Origin: Comamonas testosteroni
GTDB lineage: Bacteria > Pseudomonadota > Gammaproteobacteria > Burkholderiales > Burkholderiaceae_C
Assembly: GCF_014076415.1 (NCBI RefSeq)
Contig: NZ_CP043568.1
Coordinates: 1,612,001-1,676,000, forward strand
Reading direction: 5' to 3'
DNA: 64,000 nt
Positions 19,190 to 27,671 of this stretch are shown piece by piece. The notes beneath the pieces are model-generated. The model was not told the origin of the DNA and did not search any database. It saw nothing but the letters and a program-made list of their open reading frames with translations. The first letter of the stretch is position 1. Each line of letters begins with the position of its first letter. The position numbers and the translations under genes were made by a program.

Positions 19190-20002
19190 TCACTCCCCCT
19201 TGAACACCGGCTGGCGCTTCTCGATGAACGCATTCATGCCTTCTTTCTGGTCGCGGGTCGCAAACAGAATCTGGTTGGCCTTGCGCTCCAGCATCAGGGC
19301 GGCATCCAGCGATGCGTCCATGCCGGCAATCACCACTTCCTTGATCTGTTCCACGGCCAGTGGCGGCATATTGGCAATCAGTTTTGCCATTTTCAGCGCC
19401 TCAGGGATTACCTGATCGTCTGCACAGACTAGGCTGACCAGACCCATGGCATAGGCTTCGTCGGCGCTGACGGGCTTGCCCGTCAGCAGAATGCGCATGG
19501 CCTGGAACTTGCCCACGGCGCGCACCAGCCGCTGGGTGCCGCCGATGCCGGGCATGATGCCGATGCGAATCTCGGGCTGTGCAAAACTGGCTCCTTGCCC
19601 GGCAATGATGATGTCGCAATGCATGGCCAGCTCGGCCCCGCCGCCAAAGGCATAGCCGCAGACCGCCGCGATGATGGGCTTGGGGCACTTCTCAATGGGG
19701 GCCCAGACGCGCTCGGTGTGGCGCTTCATGATCTCTATGGGGCCGCAGGAGTCCATGCTCTTGATGTCGCCGCCTGCTGCAAACACCTTGTCGCCGCCGG
19801 TCAGAACGATGCAGCGCACGCTGGCGTCTGCGCTCAGCTCAGCGAAGGTCCTGGACAGCGCAGCCTGCAGAGAAAGACTCAGCGCATTCGTTGCCTCGGG
19901 GCGGTTGAGCTGAACGATGGCCACGCCGTGGTCCTGATGTCGAACCAGTAGCTCTCGCTGCGCGGTGTCCATGTTTTCAATAGCGGAAAGCGATGCCGAC
20001 AT
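19190..20002 (-). CDS. Enoyl-CoA hydratase/isomerase family protein
   Basis: A 270-residue crotonase-fold enzyme. The oxyanion-hole segments are FAAGGDIKSM near residue 74 and CGYAFGGGAELAMHCD near residue 110. The catalytic-region Glu lies in FAQPEIRIGIMPGIGG near residue 140. Family members hydrate or isomerise enoyl-CoA thioesters. The ATG at 20002 is preferred to a TTG at 20014. It is divergent from the SDR that heads the side-chain operon, and steroid operator site B lies in the 108-bp gap, so joint control is likely. It could act in side-chain or ring C/D beta-oxidation, which the sequence does not resolve. Confidence 0.85.
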   Translation of the reverse strand: MSASLSAIENMDTAQRELLVRHQDHGVAIVQLNRPEATNALSLSLQAALSRTFAELSADASVRCIVLTGGDKVFAAGGDIKSMDSCGPIEIMKRHTERVWAPIEKCPKPIIAAVCGYAFGGGAELAMHCDIIIAGQGASFAQPEIRIGIMPGIGGTQRLVRAVGKFQAMRILLTGKPVSADEAYAMGLVSLVCADDQVIPEALKMAKLIANMPPLAVEQIKEVVIAGMDASLDAALMLERKANQILFATRDQKEGMNAFIEKRQPVFKGE

Positions 20003-20057
20003 AGGAATTCCCAAGGAGTTGAACAGGGTCGATGGTCGTTTTCAAGGGATAGAGCAA

Positions 20058-20077
20058 CATCGTCCTTTTGGACGTAT
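20058..20077. promoter_or_regulatory. Candidate steroid-regulon operator, site B
   Basis: CATCGTC (20058-20064), spacer CTTTTG, GACGTAT (20071-20077). The core TCGTC-N6-GACGA matches 9 of 10. It is 33 bp before the SDR start at 20111 and 55 bp from the divergent enoyl-CoA hydratase start. Confidence 0.55.
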
Positions 20078-20110
20078 CTGCTGCTGGTGCCGAAACCTAA
20101 ATTGGCAGGC

Positions 20111-20902
20111 ATGGATACGAACAAAAGCTTTCAAGACAAGGTGGTGCTGGTCACTGGCGGCACCAAGGGCATCGGCAAGGGCATTGCCCAGGCGTTTCTC
20201 GCCGCAGGTGCCACGGTGGTGGTGTGCGGCCGCCAGCGACCCGAAGCGTTGCCAGGCATCAATGGCAGCAGCGCAGACTTCGTTGCATGCGATGTGCGCG
20301 AGGCCCAGGCAGTCAAGGACATGGTCGATGAGGTGCAGCGCCGCCATGGCCGTCTGGACGTTCTCGTCAACAACGCCGGTGGCGCCCCCCATGTGGATGC
20401 CGCTACGGTGTCTCCGCGCTTTCATGAAAGCGTGCTGCGTCTGAATCTGTTCTCGACCTTGCACGCCTCTCAGGCCGCCAATGCCGTGATGCAGCAGCAG
20501 GATGGCGGTGGCGTGATCGTCTGTATCGGCAGCATCAGCGCGCTGCGTCCTTCCCCCGGTACGGCAGCCTATGGAGCGGCCAAGGCTGCTGTGCTGAGCC
20601 TGGTCAGTTCTCTGGCTGTGGAGTGGGCGCCCAAGGTACGTGTGGTGGCAGTCAGCCCGGGCTTGGTGCGCACCGAACAGTCGCATCTGCATTTCGGGGA
20701 TGAGGCGGGTATTGCCTCTGTCGCCGGGACCATTCCTGCGGGCCGTCTGGCCGAGCCGCAGGACATTGCCAATGCATGTCTGTATGTGGCTTCCGAAAAC
20801 GCTTCTTACATGAGCGGCACCAATCTGCTGCTGCATGGCGGTGGTGAGCGCCCCGCATTTCTGAGCGCATCGAACTCGGAATCCGTGCAACAAAAACACT
20901 GA
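20111..20902 (+). CDS. Short-chain dehydrogenase/reductase, first gene of side-chain operon
   Basis: A 263-residue SDR with TGGTKGIGKG near residue 17, NNAGGAP near residue 92 and the catalytic YGAAKAAV near residue 160. Its C-terminal AEPQDIANACLYVASENASYMSG is typical of classical hydroxyacyl or hydroxysteroid dehydrogenases. ATG at 20111 is used; a GTG at 20087 is possible, and neither has a strong ribosome site. It is followed 18 bp later by the MaoC-DUF35 gene and so probably belongs to the side-chain beta-oxidation operon. A 3-hydroxyacyl-CoA or hydroxysteroid substrate is plausible, but the aldolase route needs no such dehydrogenase, so its step is uncertain. Confidence 0.8.
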   Translation: MDTNKSFQDKVVLVTGGTKGIGKGIAQAFLAAGATVVVCGRQRPEALPGINGSSADFVACDVREAQAVKDMVDEVQRRHGRLDVLVNNAGGAPHVDAATVSPRFHESVLRLNLFSTLHASQAANAVMQQQDGGGVIVCIGSISALRPSPGTAAYGAAKAAVLSLVSSLAVEWAPKVRVVAVSPGLVRTEQSHLHFGDEAGIASVAGTIPAGRLAEPQDIANACLYVASENASYMSGTNLLLHGGGERPAFLSASNSESVQQKH

Positions 20903-20920
20903 ATTTCAAAGGAGACAATC

Positions 20921-21865
20921 TTGACCGATCAAGACTGGATGGCAGAGGTCCGCGCATACGTGGGCAAGCAATACGGGCGTGTCTATGCCTGGGACAAGGT
21001 CAACAGCCCCATGATTCGTCAGTGGAGCGAGCTGATGGGGGTGGCCGTAAAGACCAACAAGGATGGCAAGACCATTGCACCTCCCGCGATGCTGCAGGTC
21101 TGGTGCATGGAAGGGCCGGTGCAGAACAACTACCCGCCAGGCTCCACGACAGAGAATCCCTATGAAGTTCTGAAGCTGATCGAAGCGCACGGCTTTCCTT
21201 CCACCGTGGCGGTGAATTCCGAGCTGAGCTTCGAGCGCGATGTAGTCGAAGGTGAAGACCTGTACTACACGACACGCCTGGAGGCCATCAGCGAAGAGAA
21301 GACTACGGCCCTGGGTACGGGCTACTTTGTCACGCAGATCATGGAGTACTTCTCGATCAAGGCAGCGAATGGCCAAGACGAGAAGGTCGGCCAGTTGATG
21401 TTCCGCGTCTTCAAGTTCCGTCCCGCCAATGTGCAAAAGGCCGATCCCGCGCAGGTTGCCGCCCCGAAGATCAAGCGACCCGCACCAGGCGTGAGCGACG
21501 ACAACCGTTTCTTCTGGGAAGGTCTGAAAGAAGGCAAGCTCCTGATTCAGCGCTGCAAGAGCTGCGGCGATCTGCACCATCCACCCGGTCCCGTCTGCCC
21601 CAAGTGCCATTCGTTCGACTGGGACACGGTGGAGGCCAGCGGCAAGGGCACGGTGTACTCGTTCGTGGTCATGCACTACCCCGAAGTACCGCCTTTCGAC
21701 CACCCCAATCCCATCGGTCTGGTGGAGCTGCAAGAGGGCGTGCGTCTGATTGCCCAGCTGGTCGGCGTCAAGCCCGGCGAGGTGAAGATCGGTCAGAAGG
21801 TGCAGGTGGAGTTCAACACCTTCGACGGTGATCTGACCCTGGCCCAGTTCCGTCCTGTGGGCTGA
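20921..21865 (+). CDS. MaoC-DUF35 fusion, ChsH2-like steroid enoyl-CoA hydratase subunit
   Basis: A 314-residue protein. Residues about 1-170 form a MaoC-like hotdog domain. Residues about 195-314 form a DUF35 domain, with a zinc ribbon (CKSCG, CPKC) followed by an OB fold. The same order occurs in mycobacterial ChsH2, which pairs with ChsH1 to hydrate the 17-propenoyl-CoA side chain and uses its DUF35 part to hold the Ltp2 aldolase. Start is TTG at 20921 behind AAAGGAGACAATC. The operon also encodes a ChsH1-like protein, an Ltp2-like aldolase and a ChsE1/ChsE2-like pair, so an igr-type module for propionyl-CoA removal is a strong inference. Confidence 0.82.
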   Translation: MTDQDWMAEVRAYVGKQYGRVYAWDKVNSPMIRQWSELMGVAVKTNKDGKTIAPPAMLQVWCMEGPVQNNYPPGSTTENPYEVLKLIEAHGFPSTVAVNSELSFERDVVEGEDLYYTTRLEAISEEKTTALGTGYFVTQIMEYFSIKAANGQDEKVGQLMFRVFKFRPANVQKADPAQVAAPKIKRPAPGVSDDNRFFWEGLKEGKLLIQRCKSCGDLHHPPGPVCPKCHSFDWDTVEASGKGTVYSFVVMHYPEVPPFDHPNPIGLVELQEGVRLIAQLVGVKPGEVKIGQKVQVEFNTFDGDLTLAQFRPVG

Positions 21866-21880
21866 TGCTAGGAGACCGTC

Positions 21881-22984
21881 ATGGACTTTCAACTCAGTGA
21901 AGACCAACGTGCATTCGCAGACATGGCGCAAAGCCTGTTTGCAGACTTTTGCACCGACGACAAGCTGCGCGAGCACGATGCCTCGGGCCAGCCCTTCATG
22001 CAGGATCTGTGGCAGCAGTGCGTGGCAGCGGGCCTGCACAGCATTCTGGTGCCGGAAGCTGCAGGCGGCCTGGGTCTGGGAATGAGCGAGATGCTGGCCG
22101 TGCTGGAGCAGCAAGGCCGTGCGCTGGCGCAGGTTCCGCTTTGGCAGCAGCAGGTCGCGGCTGCCGCGATTGCCAGGTTTGCCGAGGGACAGGACGCAGT
22201 CGTTCAGTCAGCCATGGAGGGCGAGTTGCTGGCTCTGTCGCTGCAGGCTGCAGTGGCTGCACGCGGGCCGGCGCTTCAGCTGCAGGGTGAGCGACTCAAA
22301 GGCCAGCTGCAAGCCGTGCCGCTGGGCGAGCAGGCCCGGGTGGCTCTGGTGGCAGCGGCGGCCGGCGATGAGATCAGGCTGGTGCTGGTGAGCCTGCAGG
22401 CCGATGGTGTTAGCCGCGTGGCCGGCATGCGCGAGGACTACTGTGCTGTGGCCGACATCAGTTTCCGCAACACGCCGGTGCTGGCCGTGCTGGGCGGCCG
22501 TGCGCTGGACTGGGTCAACGAAATGGCAATCGCCTGCCTGGCCAGCCTGCAGCAGGGCGTGACCCAGGAGCAGCTGCGCCGCACCGTGGAGTATGTGAGC
22601 GAGCGCAAGCAGTTCGACCGTCCCATCGGTACTTTCCAGCTGGTGCAGGGCCAGATGGCCGACGGCTACATCCTCATGCAGGCACAGCGCAGCGCGCTGA
22701 GCCAGCTGGTCTGGCGTCTGGATGCCGGCCTGCCCTGCACGCCGCAGGCCCATGCGGTGCGCGCCCAGTCCAACGAGCTGGGCCTGAAGGTAGGCCGCGT
22801 TGCACAGCATGTGCATGGCGGCATGGGAGTGGATGTGACCTATCACATTCACCGCTTCATGTTCTGGTGCCGTGCACTGGCTGCCGAGGCCGGCAGCGCC
22901 GAACAGCACCTGCAGGCGCTGGGTCACTGGCTCGCAGACAACGACACGCTCGGCTGGAAGTACGACCTGCCCGAAGACCGCTAA
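21881..22984 (+). CDS. Acyl-CoA dehydrogenase subunit (ChsE/Scd type)
   Basis: A 367-residue acyl-CoA dehydrogenase-fold protein, shorter than a normal 380-400-residue enzyme. The N-terminal helical domain starts MDFQLSEDQRAF. The C-terminal domain keeps RKQFDRPIGTFQLVQGQMAD near residue 245 and HGGMGVDVTYHIHRF near residue 307. The middle beta-domain is weakly conserved. Steroid acyl-CoA dehydrogenases are commonly heterotetramers of two unlike subunits; this gene and the one at 24636 look like such a pair, each keeping part of the FAD site. The start has TAGGAGACCGTC upstream. The likely step is dehydrogenation of the 3-carbon side-chain CoA thioester. Confidence 0.82.
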   Translation: MDFQLSEDQRAFADMAQSLFADFCTDDKLREHDASGQPFMQDLWQQCVAAGLHSILVPEAAGGLGLGMSEMLAVLEQQGRALAQVPLWQQQVAAAAIARFAEGQDAVVQSAMEGELLALSLQAAVAARGPALQLQGERLKGQLQAVPLGEQARVALVAAAAGDEIRLVLVSLQADGVSRVAGMREDYCAVADISFRNTPVLAVLGGRALDWVNEMAIACLASLQQGVTQEQLRRTVEYVSERKQFDRPIGTFQLVQGQMADGYILMQAQRSALSQLVWRLDAGLPCTPQAHAVRAQSNELGLKVGRVAQHVHGGMGVDVTYHIHRFMFWCRALAAEAGSAEQHLQALGHWLADNDTLGWKYDLPEDR

Positions 22985-22996
22985 GGAGACAACAAC

Positions 22997-23413
22997 ATGG
23001 CAAACCAATCTATTCGCTTCGAGTCGGTGAACGTGGGCGACGAACTGCAGCCCGTCAGCGTGCCCGTCACCGTGCCGCTGATTGCCGGCGGCGCCATCGC
23101 CACGCGTGACTATTTCCCCGGACATCATGACCGCGATGCCGCACGCGAGCTGGGTTCACCCCATATCTTCATGAACATCCTGACCACCAACGGTCTGGTG
23201 CAGAGCTTTGTCGAGAGCTGGGCTGGCGACGATGCGCGTCTCATGGACCTGAAGATTCGCCTGGGTGCGCCCAACTATCCCGGCGACACCATGAAGTTCA
23301 CGGGCTCCGTGACCGAGAAGAACGAGGCCACGCGCAGCGTTCAGATCACGCTCAAGGGCAGCAATTCCATGGGCTCTCACGTCAGCGGCACTGTGCAAGT
23401 GGCCCTGGCCTAA
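22997..23413 (+). CDS. MaoC-like hydratase, ChsH1-like
   Basis: A 138-residue single hotdog-fold protein. The catalytic segment is around residues 35-60: TRDYFPGHHDRDAA, then SPHIFMN. The Asp and His of the hydratase-2 motif are present there. It starts 12 bp after the acyl-CoA dehydrogenase with AAGGAGACAACAAC. In mycobacteria ChsH1 supplies the active site and ChsH2 the partner fold, and this gene stands in the same operon as the ChsH2-like fusion. It would hydrate the steroid 17(20)-enoyl-CoA before aldol cleavage. The role follows from gene context and family; substrate is not visible in sequence. Confidence 0.8.
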   Translation: MANQSIRFESVNVGDELQPVSVPVTVPLIAGGAIATRDYFPGHHDRDAARELGSPHIFMNILTTNGLVQSFVESWAGDDARLMDLKIRLGAPNYPGDTMKFTGSVTEKNEATRSVQITLKGSNSMGSHVSGTVQVALA

Positions 23414-23436
23414 GAACAACAAGCGGAGACATTCCT

Positions 23437-24618
23437 GTGAACGATATGAATATTTCCGGTCGCGCCGCCATTGTGGGTCTGGGTGCAACAGAATTTTCCA
23501 AGAACTCGGGCCGTACCGAGCTGCGTCTGGCCATGGAGGCCACGCTGGCCGCGCTGAGCGATGCCGGCATCGACCCCAAGGAGGTGGACGGCTTTTCCTC
23601 CTACTCCGTGGACAAGGTCCCGGAGTATGAGATCGCCCGCCTGCTCGGGGCTCGCAATGTGAGCTTTTTCTCGCAGGTGCCGCATGGTGGTGGTGCGGCC
23701 TGCGGCCCCGTGCTGCATGCGGCCATGGCCGTGGCCACGGGCATTGCCAAGACGGTCGTGGTCTACCGCGCCATGAATGAGCGCAGCTGGTACCGCTTTG
23801 GCACCGGCAGCTATGGCTTTGGCAGCACGCCATTCTTTGACAACGTGAACTATGGCTGGTACATGCCTCACGGCTTTCATACGCCGGCATCCTGGGTGGG
23901 CATGTTTGCCCGCCGCTATATGCATGCCTTCGGTGCAACCAGCGAGGACTTCGGCCGCGTGGCCGTGGCCGTGCGCGACTTCGCAGCCACCAATCCCAAC
24001 GCATTCTTCTACGGCAAGCCCATCACACTGGAGGAGCACCAGGCCAGCCGCTGGATCTGCGAGCCGCTGCACCTGCTGGACTGCTGCCAGGAGTCCGACG
24101 GGGCTGTGGCCATGGTCATCACATCGAGCGACCGTGCCCGTGAAATGAAGGCCAAGCCGGTCTACATCAAGGCGGCGGCTCAGGGTATCTCCGAGGGCCA
24201 GCAGTCCATGACTTCCTTCTACCGCGAAGACATCACCGGCCTGCCCGAGATGGGCCATGTGGCCAGGCAGCTGTGGCAGCAAAGCCGCCTGACGCCCAAG
24301 GATGTGCAAAGCGCGGTGCTGTACGACCATTTTTCGCCCTTTGTGTTGCCTCAGCTCGAGGAGTTCGGTTTCGTCAAGCGCGGCGAGGCCAAGGATTTCA
24401 TCCGTTCCGGCGAGCATGCACGCGGCGGCTCCATGCCCATCAACACCCATGGCGGCCAGTTGGGCGAAGCCTATATCCATGGCATGAACGGCATTGCCGA
24501 AGCCGTGCGCCAGATCCGTGGCAGCTCCGTCAACCAGGTCAAGGACGTGCACAACATGGTGGTGACTGCCGGTACCGGCGTTCCCACCAGCGGCCTGATC
24601 CTGGGCGACGAGGCCTGA
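23437..24618 (+). CDS. Thiolase-fold steroid side-chain aldolase, Ltp2/SCP2-like
   Basis: A 393-residue thiolase-superfamily protein of the lipid-transfer (SCP2) group. The N-terminus is RAAIVGLGATEFSKNSGR and the C-terminal part has GGSMPINTHGGQLGEAYIHG near residue 330, typical of these proteins. In Ltp2 the thiolase fold performs a retro-aldol cleavage that releases propionyl-CoA and leaves a 17-ketosteroid, rather than a Claisen reaction. A GTG start is used, with GCGGAGACATTCCT upstream; ATG at 23446 is an alternative. The genes before it encode the hydratase with the DUF35 domain expected to bind this aldolase. The assignment is well supported by context. Confidence 0.82.
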   Translation: MNDMNISGRAAIVGLGATEFSKNSGRTELRLAMEATLAALSDAGIDPKEVDGFSSYSVDKVPEYEIARLLGARNVSFFSQVPHGGGAACGPVLHAAMAVATGIAKTVVVYRAMNERSWYRFGTGSYGFGSTPFFDNVNYGWYMPHGFHTPASWVGMFARRYMHAFGATSEDFGRVAVAVRDFAATNPNAFFYGKPITLEEHQASRWICEPLHLLDCCQESDGAVAMVITSSDRAREMKAKPVYIKAAAQGISEGQQSMTSFYREDITGLPEMGHVARQLWQQSRLTPKDVQSAVLYDHFSPFVLPQLEEFGFVKRGEAKDFIRSGEHARGGSMPINTHGGQLGEAYIHGMNGIAEAVRQIRGSSVNQVKDVHNMVVTAGTGVPTSGLILGDEA

Positions 24619-24635
24619 TTGCAAGGGAGACATTC

Positions 24636-25817
24636 ATGTTCATTGACCTGACTCCCGAGCAGCATGCGCTGCGCCTGAAGTGCCGTGACTACTTTCAGGC
24701 GTTGATGACGCCCGAGCTCAAGGCCCGCATGCGCGGTGCCGAGGGCGGCGACGAGTACCGCGAACTGATCCGCAAGATGGGGCGCGACGGCTGGCTGGCC
24801 ATAGGCTGGCCCAGGGAATTCGGCGGCCAGGGCCTGTCGGCCACCGAGCAGCTGATTTTTTTTGAGGAAGCCAATATTGCCGGAGCTCCCCTGCCTTTCG
24901 TCACCATCAGCACCGTCGGTCCCGCGCTGATGGAGCATGGCACCGAGGCACAAAAGCAGGAGTTTCTGCCCGGCATGGCCAGCGGCGACATCATTTTTGC
25001 CATTGGCTACTCCGAACCCGGAGCCGGCTCCGACCTCGCCATGCTCAAGACGCAGGCTCAGTTGCAGGGCGATCTTCAGAGCGGGCATTTCGTGGTTAAC
25101 GGCCAGAAGCTGTGGACTTCGGGCATCGAATCTGCCGACTATGTGTGGCTGGCCGCACGTACCAACCAGGAACTGGCTCGCCACAAGGGTATTTCCATCA
25201 TGGTGGTGGATACCAGGGACAAGGGCTTTTCGCATACGCTGATCCAGACCGTGGGCAACTACACGGCAGCCACGTATTTCGACAACGTTGAAGTGCCGGC
25301 AGCACGTTTGATTGGCGAGCTCAATGGGGGCTGGAAGCTGATCACTGCACAGCTCAACCACGAGCGCCTGGGTCTGGGGGCCTGGTCGGACAAGGTGTTT
25401 GCCCCCTTCGTCAAGGTGCTGCAATGGGCCAAGGCCAGGGATGAGCAGGGCCGTCGCGCTGTCGATCAGGCCTGGGTCAGGCGCAGTCTGGCGCAGTGCT
25501 ATGCCCGCCTTGAAGCCATGCGACTGACCAACTTCCGCATCGCGGCCAGTCTGGAAGCCGGTGCCATGGACGTGAGCCTGGCATCTGCCACCAAGGTCTA
25601 TGGCTCGGAAGGTGTGGTCGAGGTGTTGCATCGATTGATGGACATCGTGGGCAGCAGCGCTCTGGTGCGTGGTGGCTCGGCGGCTTCCTATCTGATGGGC
25701 GAGCTGGAGTATGAGCTGCGTGCCTGCACCATCAACACCTTCGGTGGCGGCACGAACGAGATTCAGCGCGAGCTGATTGCCCAGTTCGGCCTCGGCATGC
25801 CGCGCCCTCAGCGCTGA
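24636..25817 (+). CDS. Acyl-CoA dehydrogenase subunit, FadE17/ChsE2-like
   Basis: A 393-residue acyl-CoA dehydrogenase with N-terminal (to about 120), middle beta (IGYSEPGAGSDLAML near residue 126) and C-terminal helical domains. The C-terminal signature is NTFGGGTNEIQRE near residue 375; the place where medium-chain enzymes carry their catalytic Glu (YEGT) is Gly, common in the steroid heteromeric type. GGGAGACATTC precedes ATG at 24636. It would pair with the 21881 product as a heterotetramer acting on the steroid side-chain CoA ester. The upstream in-frame extension overlaps the aldolase gene and is not used. Confidence 0.85.
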   Translation: MFIDLTPEQHALRLKCRDYFQALMTPELKARMRGAEGGDEYRELIRKMGRDGWLAIGWPREFGGQGLSATEQLIFFEEANIAGAPLPFVTISTVGPALMEHGTEAQKQEFLPGMASGDIIFAIGYSEPGAGSDLAMLKTQAQLQGDLQSGHFVVNGQKLWTSGIESADYVWLAARTNQELARHKGISIMVVDTRDKGFSHTLIQTVGNYTAATYFDNVEVPAARLIGELNGGWKLITAQLNHERLGLGAWSDKVFAPFVKVLQWAKARDEQGRRAVDQAWVRRSLAQCYARLEAMRLTNFRIAASLEAGAMDVSLASATKVYGSEGVVEVLHRLMDIVGSSALVRGGSAASYLMGELEYELRACTINTFGGGTNEIQRELIAQFGLGMPRPQR

Positions 25818-25859
25818 TCGAAGACATCTCACACATAACAAATACCAAGGAGACATGTG

Positions 25860-27671
25860 ATGAGCGACACGACTGTAGTGTCGCGCGAGCAGACCCAGCT
25901 CAAGCTGGATCGTCGCGCGCCCATTGCGGCCAAGTACCTGGCCGATACGCCCTACACCATGGCTGATCGTCTGGAGGACTGTGCGCGAGATTTCGGCGAG
26001 CGTATCTTTCTGACCGAAGGCGATGTGCGCTACACCTATGCGCAATTCAACCAGCGCGCCAATCAAGTGGCACGTGCGTTGCACGAGCAGGGTGTGAGAA
26101 AGGGCGATGTGGTGGCCATGGCCATCGAGAATCGCCCAGCCTTCTTCTTTGCCTGGTTTGGCGTGGCCAAGCTGGGTGCCGTGGTGGCCTTCATCAACAC
26201 CCATGTGATGGGCAAGCCTCTGACGCACGCACTGGAGGTGACCAAGGCCAGCCATGTGATCGTGGGCGAGGAATGTGCAGAGCGCTTTGCGCAGACCGAA
26301 GGACTGAACACCGCGCTGAGCTACTGGCACTGGCCGGATGAGGTGCGCCCCGCCGCGGCGGGAGTTCTGCAGCAGTTCGGCTCTGATTTGCAGGCACTTG
26401 CCATGAGCCGGGACGGCACGGCCGTACCGCTGGAGTGGCGCGAGGGCGTGGTGGCCGGCGATACGGCGCAGTACATATTCACCTCAGGGACCACCGGCCT
26501 GCCGAAGGCCGCGGTCATCAGCCATGCACGCTGGCTGATGGCGGGGGACTCCATGCAGCTGCTCTGGGAAATCACCCGGGATGACTGCTTCTACTGCTTT
26601 TTGCCGCTCTACCACGGCGCGGCTTCCATGTCGCTGACGGCAACCGCCATGGCTGCGGGAGCTCGCATCGTGGTGCGCCGCAAGTTCAGCCGCAGCGAGT
26701 TCTGGCGCGACATCCGCGTACACGGCATTACCTTTTGCCAGTATGTGGGGGAGATCTGCCGCTTCCTGCTCAGCGCGCCCGCGACGGACAGCGACCGGGA
26801 GCACAGCTTGCGCAAGATGGCGGGAACCGGTCTCACGCCCGAGATCTGGCAGCAATGGACAGCGCGCTTTGGTGCCGTGTTCCAGATCTATGAAGGCTGG
26901 GGAGGCACGGAGTCCAACACCAATACCATCAACCTGGACAATCGCATCGGCTCCTGCGGCCGCGTCCCCTTCTGGGAAAAAACCAATTTGCGCCTGGTTC
27001 GCTACGACCAGGAAAAAGGCGATTACATCCGGGATGAAAACGGCTTTTTGCAATTGGCCGGTGTGAACGAGCCCGGCGAGGCCATCGGCATGGTCATCCA
27101 GTATCCCGGTGTGGTTGCTGGGCGCTTTGAAGGCTATACCAGCGAGGAGGCCTCCGAAAAGAAGCTGCTGCGCAATGTCTTCCAGCAGGGCGATGTGTGG
27201 TGGACATCGGGCGATCTGCTGCGCTGCGACGAAGACGGCTACTGCTGGTTTGTGGATCGTATCGGCGATACCTTCCGCTGGAAAAGCGAGAACGTCTCGA
27301 CCATGGAGGTCAGTGATGCACTCGGGGACTTCCATGGGCTGGATGCAATTACCGTCTATGGTGTGCAGGTTCCCGGTCATGGCGGCCGTGCGGGAATGGC
27401 CGCGTTGGTGATGCATGAGAGGGCCCAGTTCGATCCCAAGGCATTCTGGAAGATGGCCATCGATCGTCTGCCACGCTATGCGGCACCACTGTTCGTGCGT
27501 CTGATGGATACGCCGGACATGACCGGCAACTACAAGCTGCGCAAGGTGGATCTGCAAAAGCAGGGCTATGACAGCGCTCAGACCGGCGACCCGCTGTTTG
27601 TACGCAATGACAAGCTGCAGACCTATGTGCCGCTGACCGCTGCAGCGCTTGAAGAGGCACTGCGTGGATAG
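25860..27671 (+). CDS. Steroid or bile-acid CoA ligase, FATP/very-long-chain acyl-CoA synthetase type
   Basis: A 603-residue ANL-superfamily ligase of the FATP/FadD6/FadD19 branch that contains bile-acid CoA ligases. The AMP-binding motif is IFTSGTTGLPKAAVISH near residue 205. YEGWGGTESN and the later SGDLLRCDEDGYCWFVDRIGDTFRWKSENVS show the family hinge. It would activate a steroid side-chain carboxylate with ATP and CoA. ATG at 25860 is used; GTG at 25857 is also possible, with AAGGAGAC just upstream. The next gene starts within its last codons at 27664. Whether it uses the C24 or C22 acid is not resolvable here. Confidence 0.85.
   Translation: MSDTTVVSREQTQLKLDRRAPIAAKYLADTPYTMADRLEDCARDFGERIFLTEGDVRYTYAQFNQRANQVARALHEQGVRKGDVVAMAIENRPAFFFAWFGVAKLGAVVAFINTHVMGKPLTHALEVTKASHVIVGEECAERFAQTEGLNTALSYWHWPDEVRPAAAGVLQQFGSDLQALAMSRDGTAVPLEWREGVVAGDTAQYIFTSGTTGLPKAAVISHARWLMAGDSMQLLWEITRDDCFYCFLPLYHGAASMSLTATAMAAGARIVVRRKFSRSEFWRDIRVHGITFCQYVGEICRFLLSAPATDSDREHSLRKMAGTGLTPEIWQQWTARFGAVFQIYEGWGGTESNTNTINLDNRIGSCGRVPFWEKTNLRLVRYDQEKGDYIRDENGFLQLAGVNEPGEAIGMVIQYPGVVAGRFEGYTSEEASEKKLLRNVFQQGDVWWTSGDLLRCDEDGYCWFVDRIGDTFRWKSENVSTMEVSDALGDFHGLDAITVYGVQVPGHGGRAGMAALVMHERAQFDPKAFWKMAIDRLPRYAAPLFVRLMDTPDMTGNYKLRKVDLQKQGYDSAQTGDPLFVRNDKLQTYVPLTAAALEEALRG

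Noticed and set aside
24471..26330. A 619-residue minus-strand open frame
   Set aside because: Antisense of the acyl-CoA dehydrogenase and CoA ligase genes; it spans two real genes and their intergenic gap.
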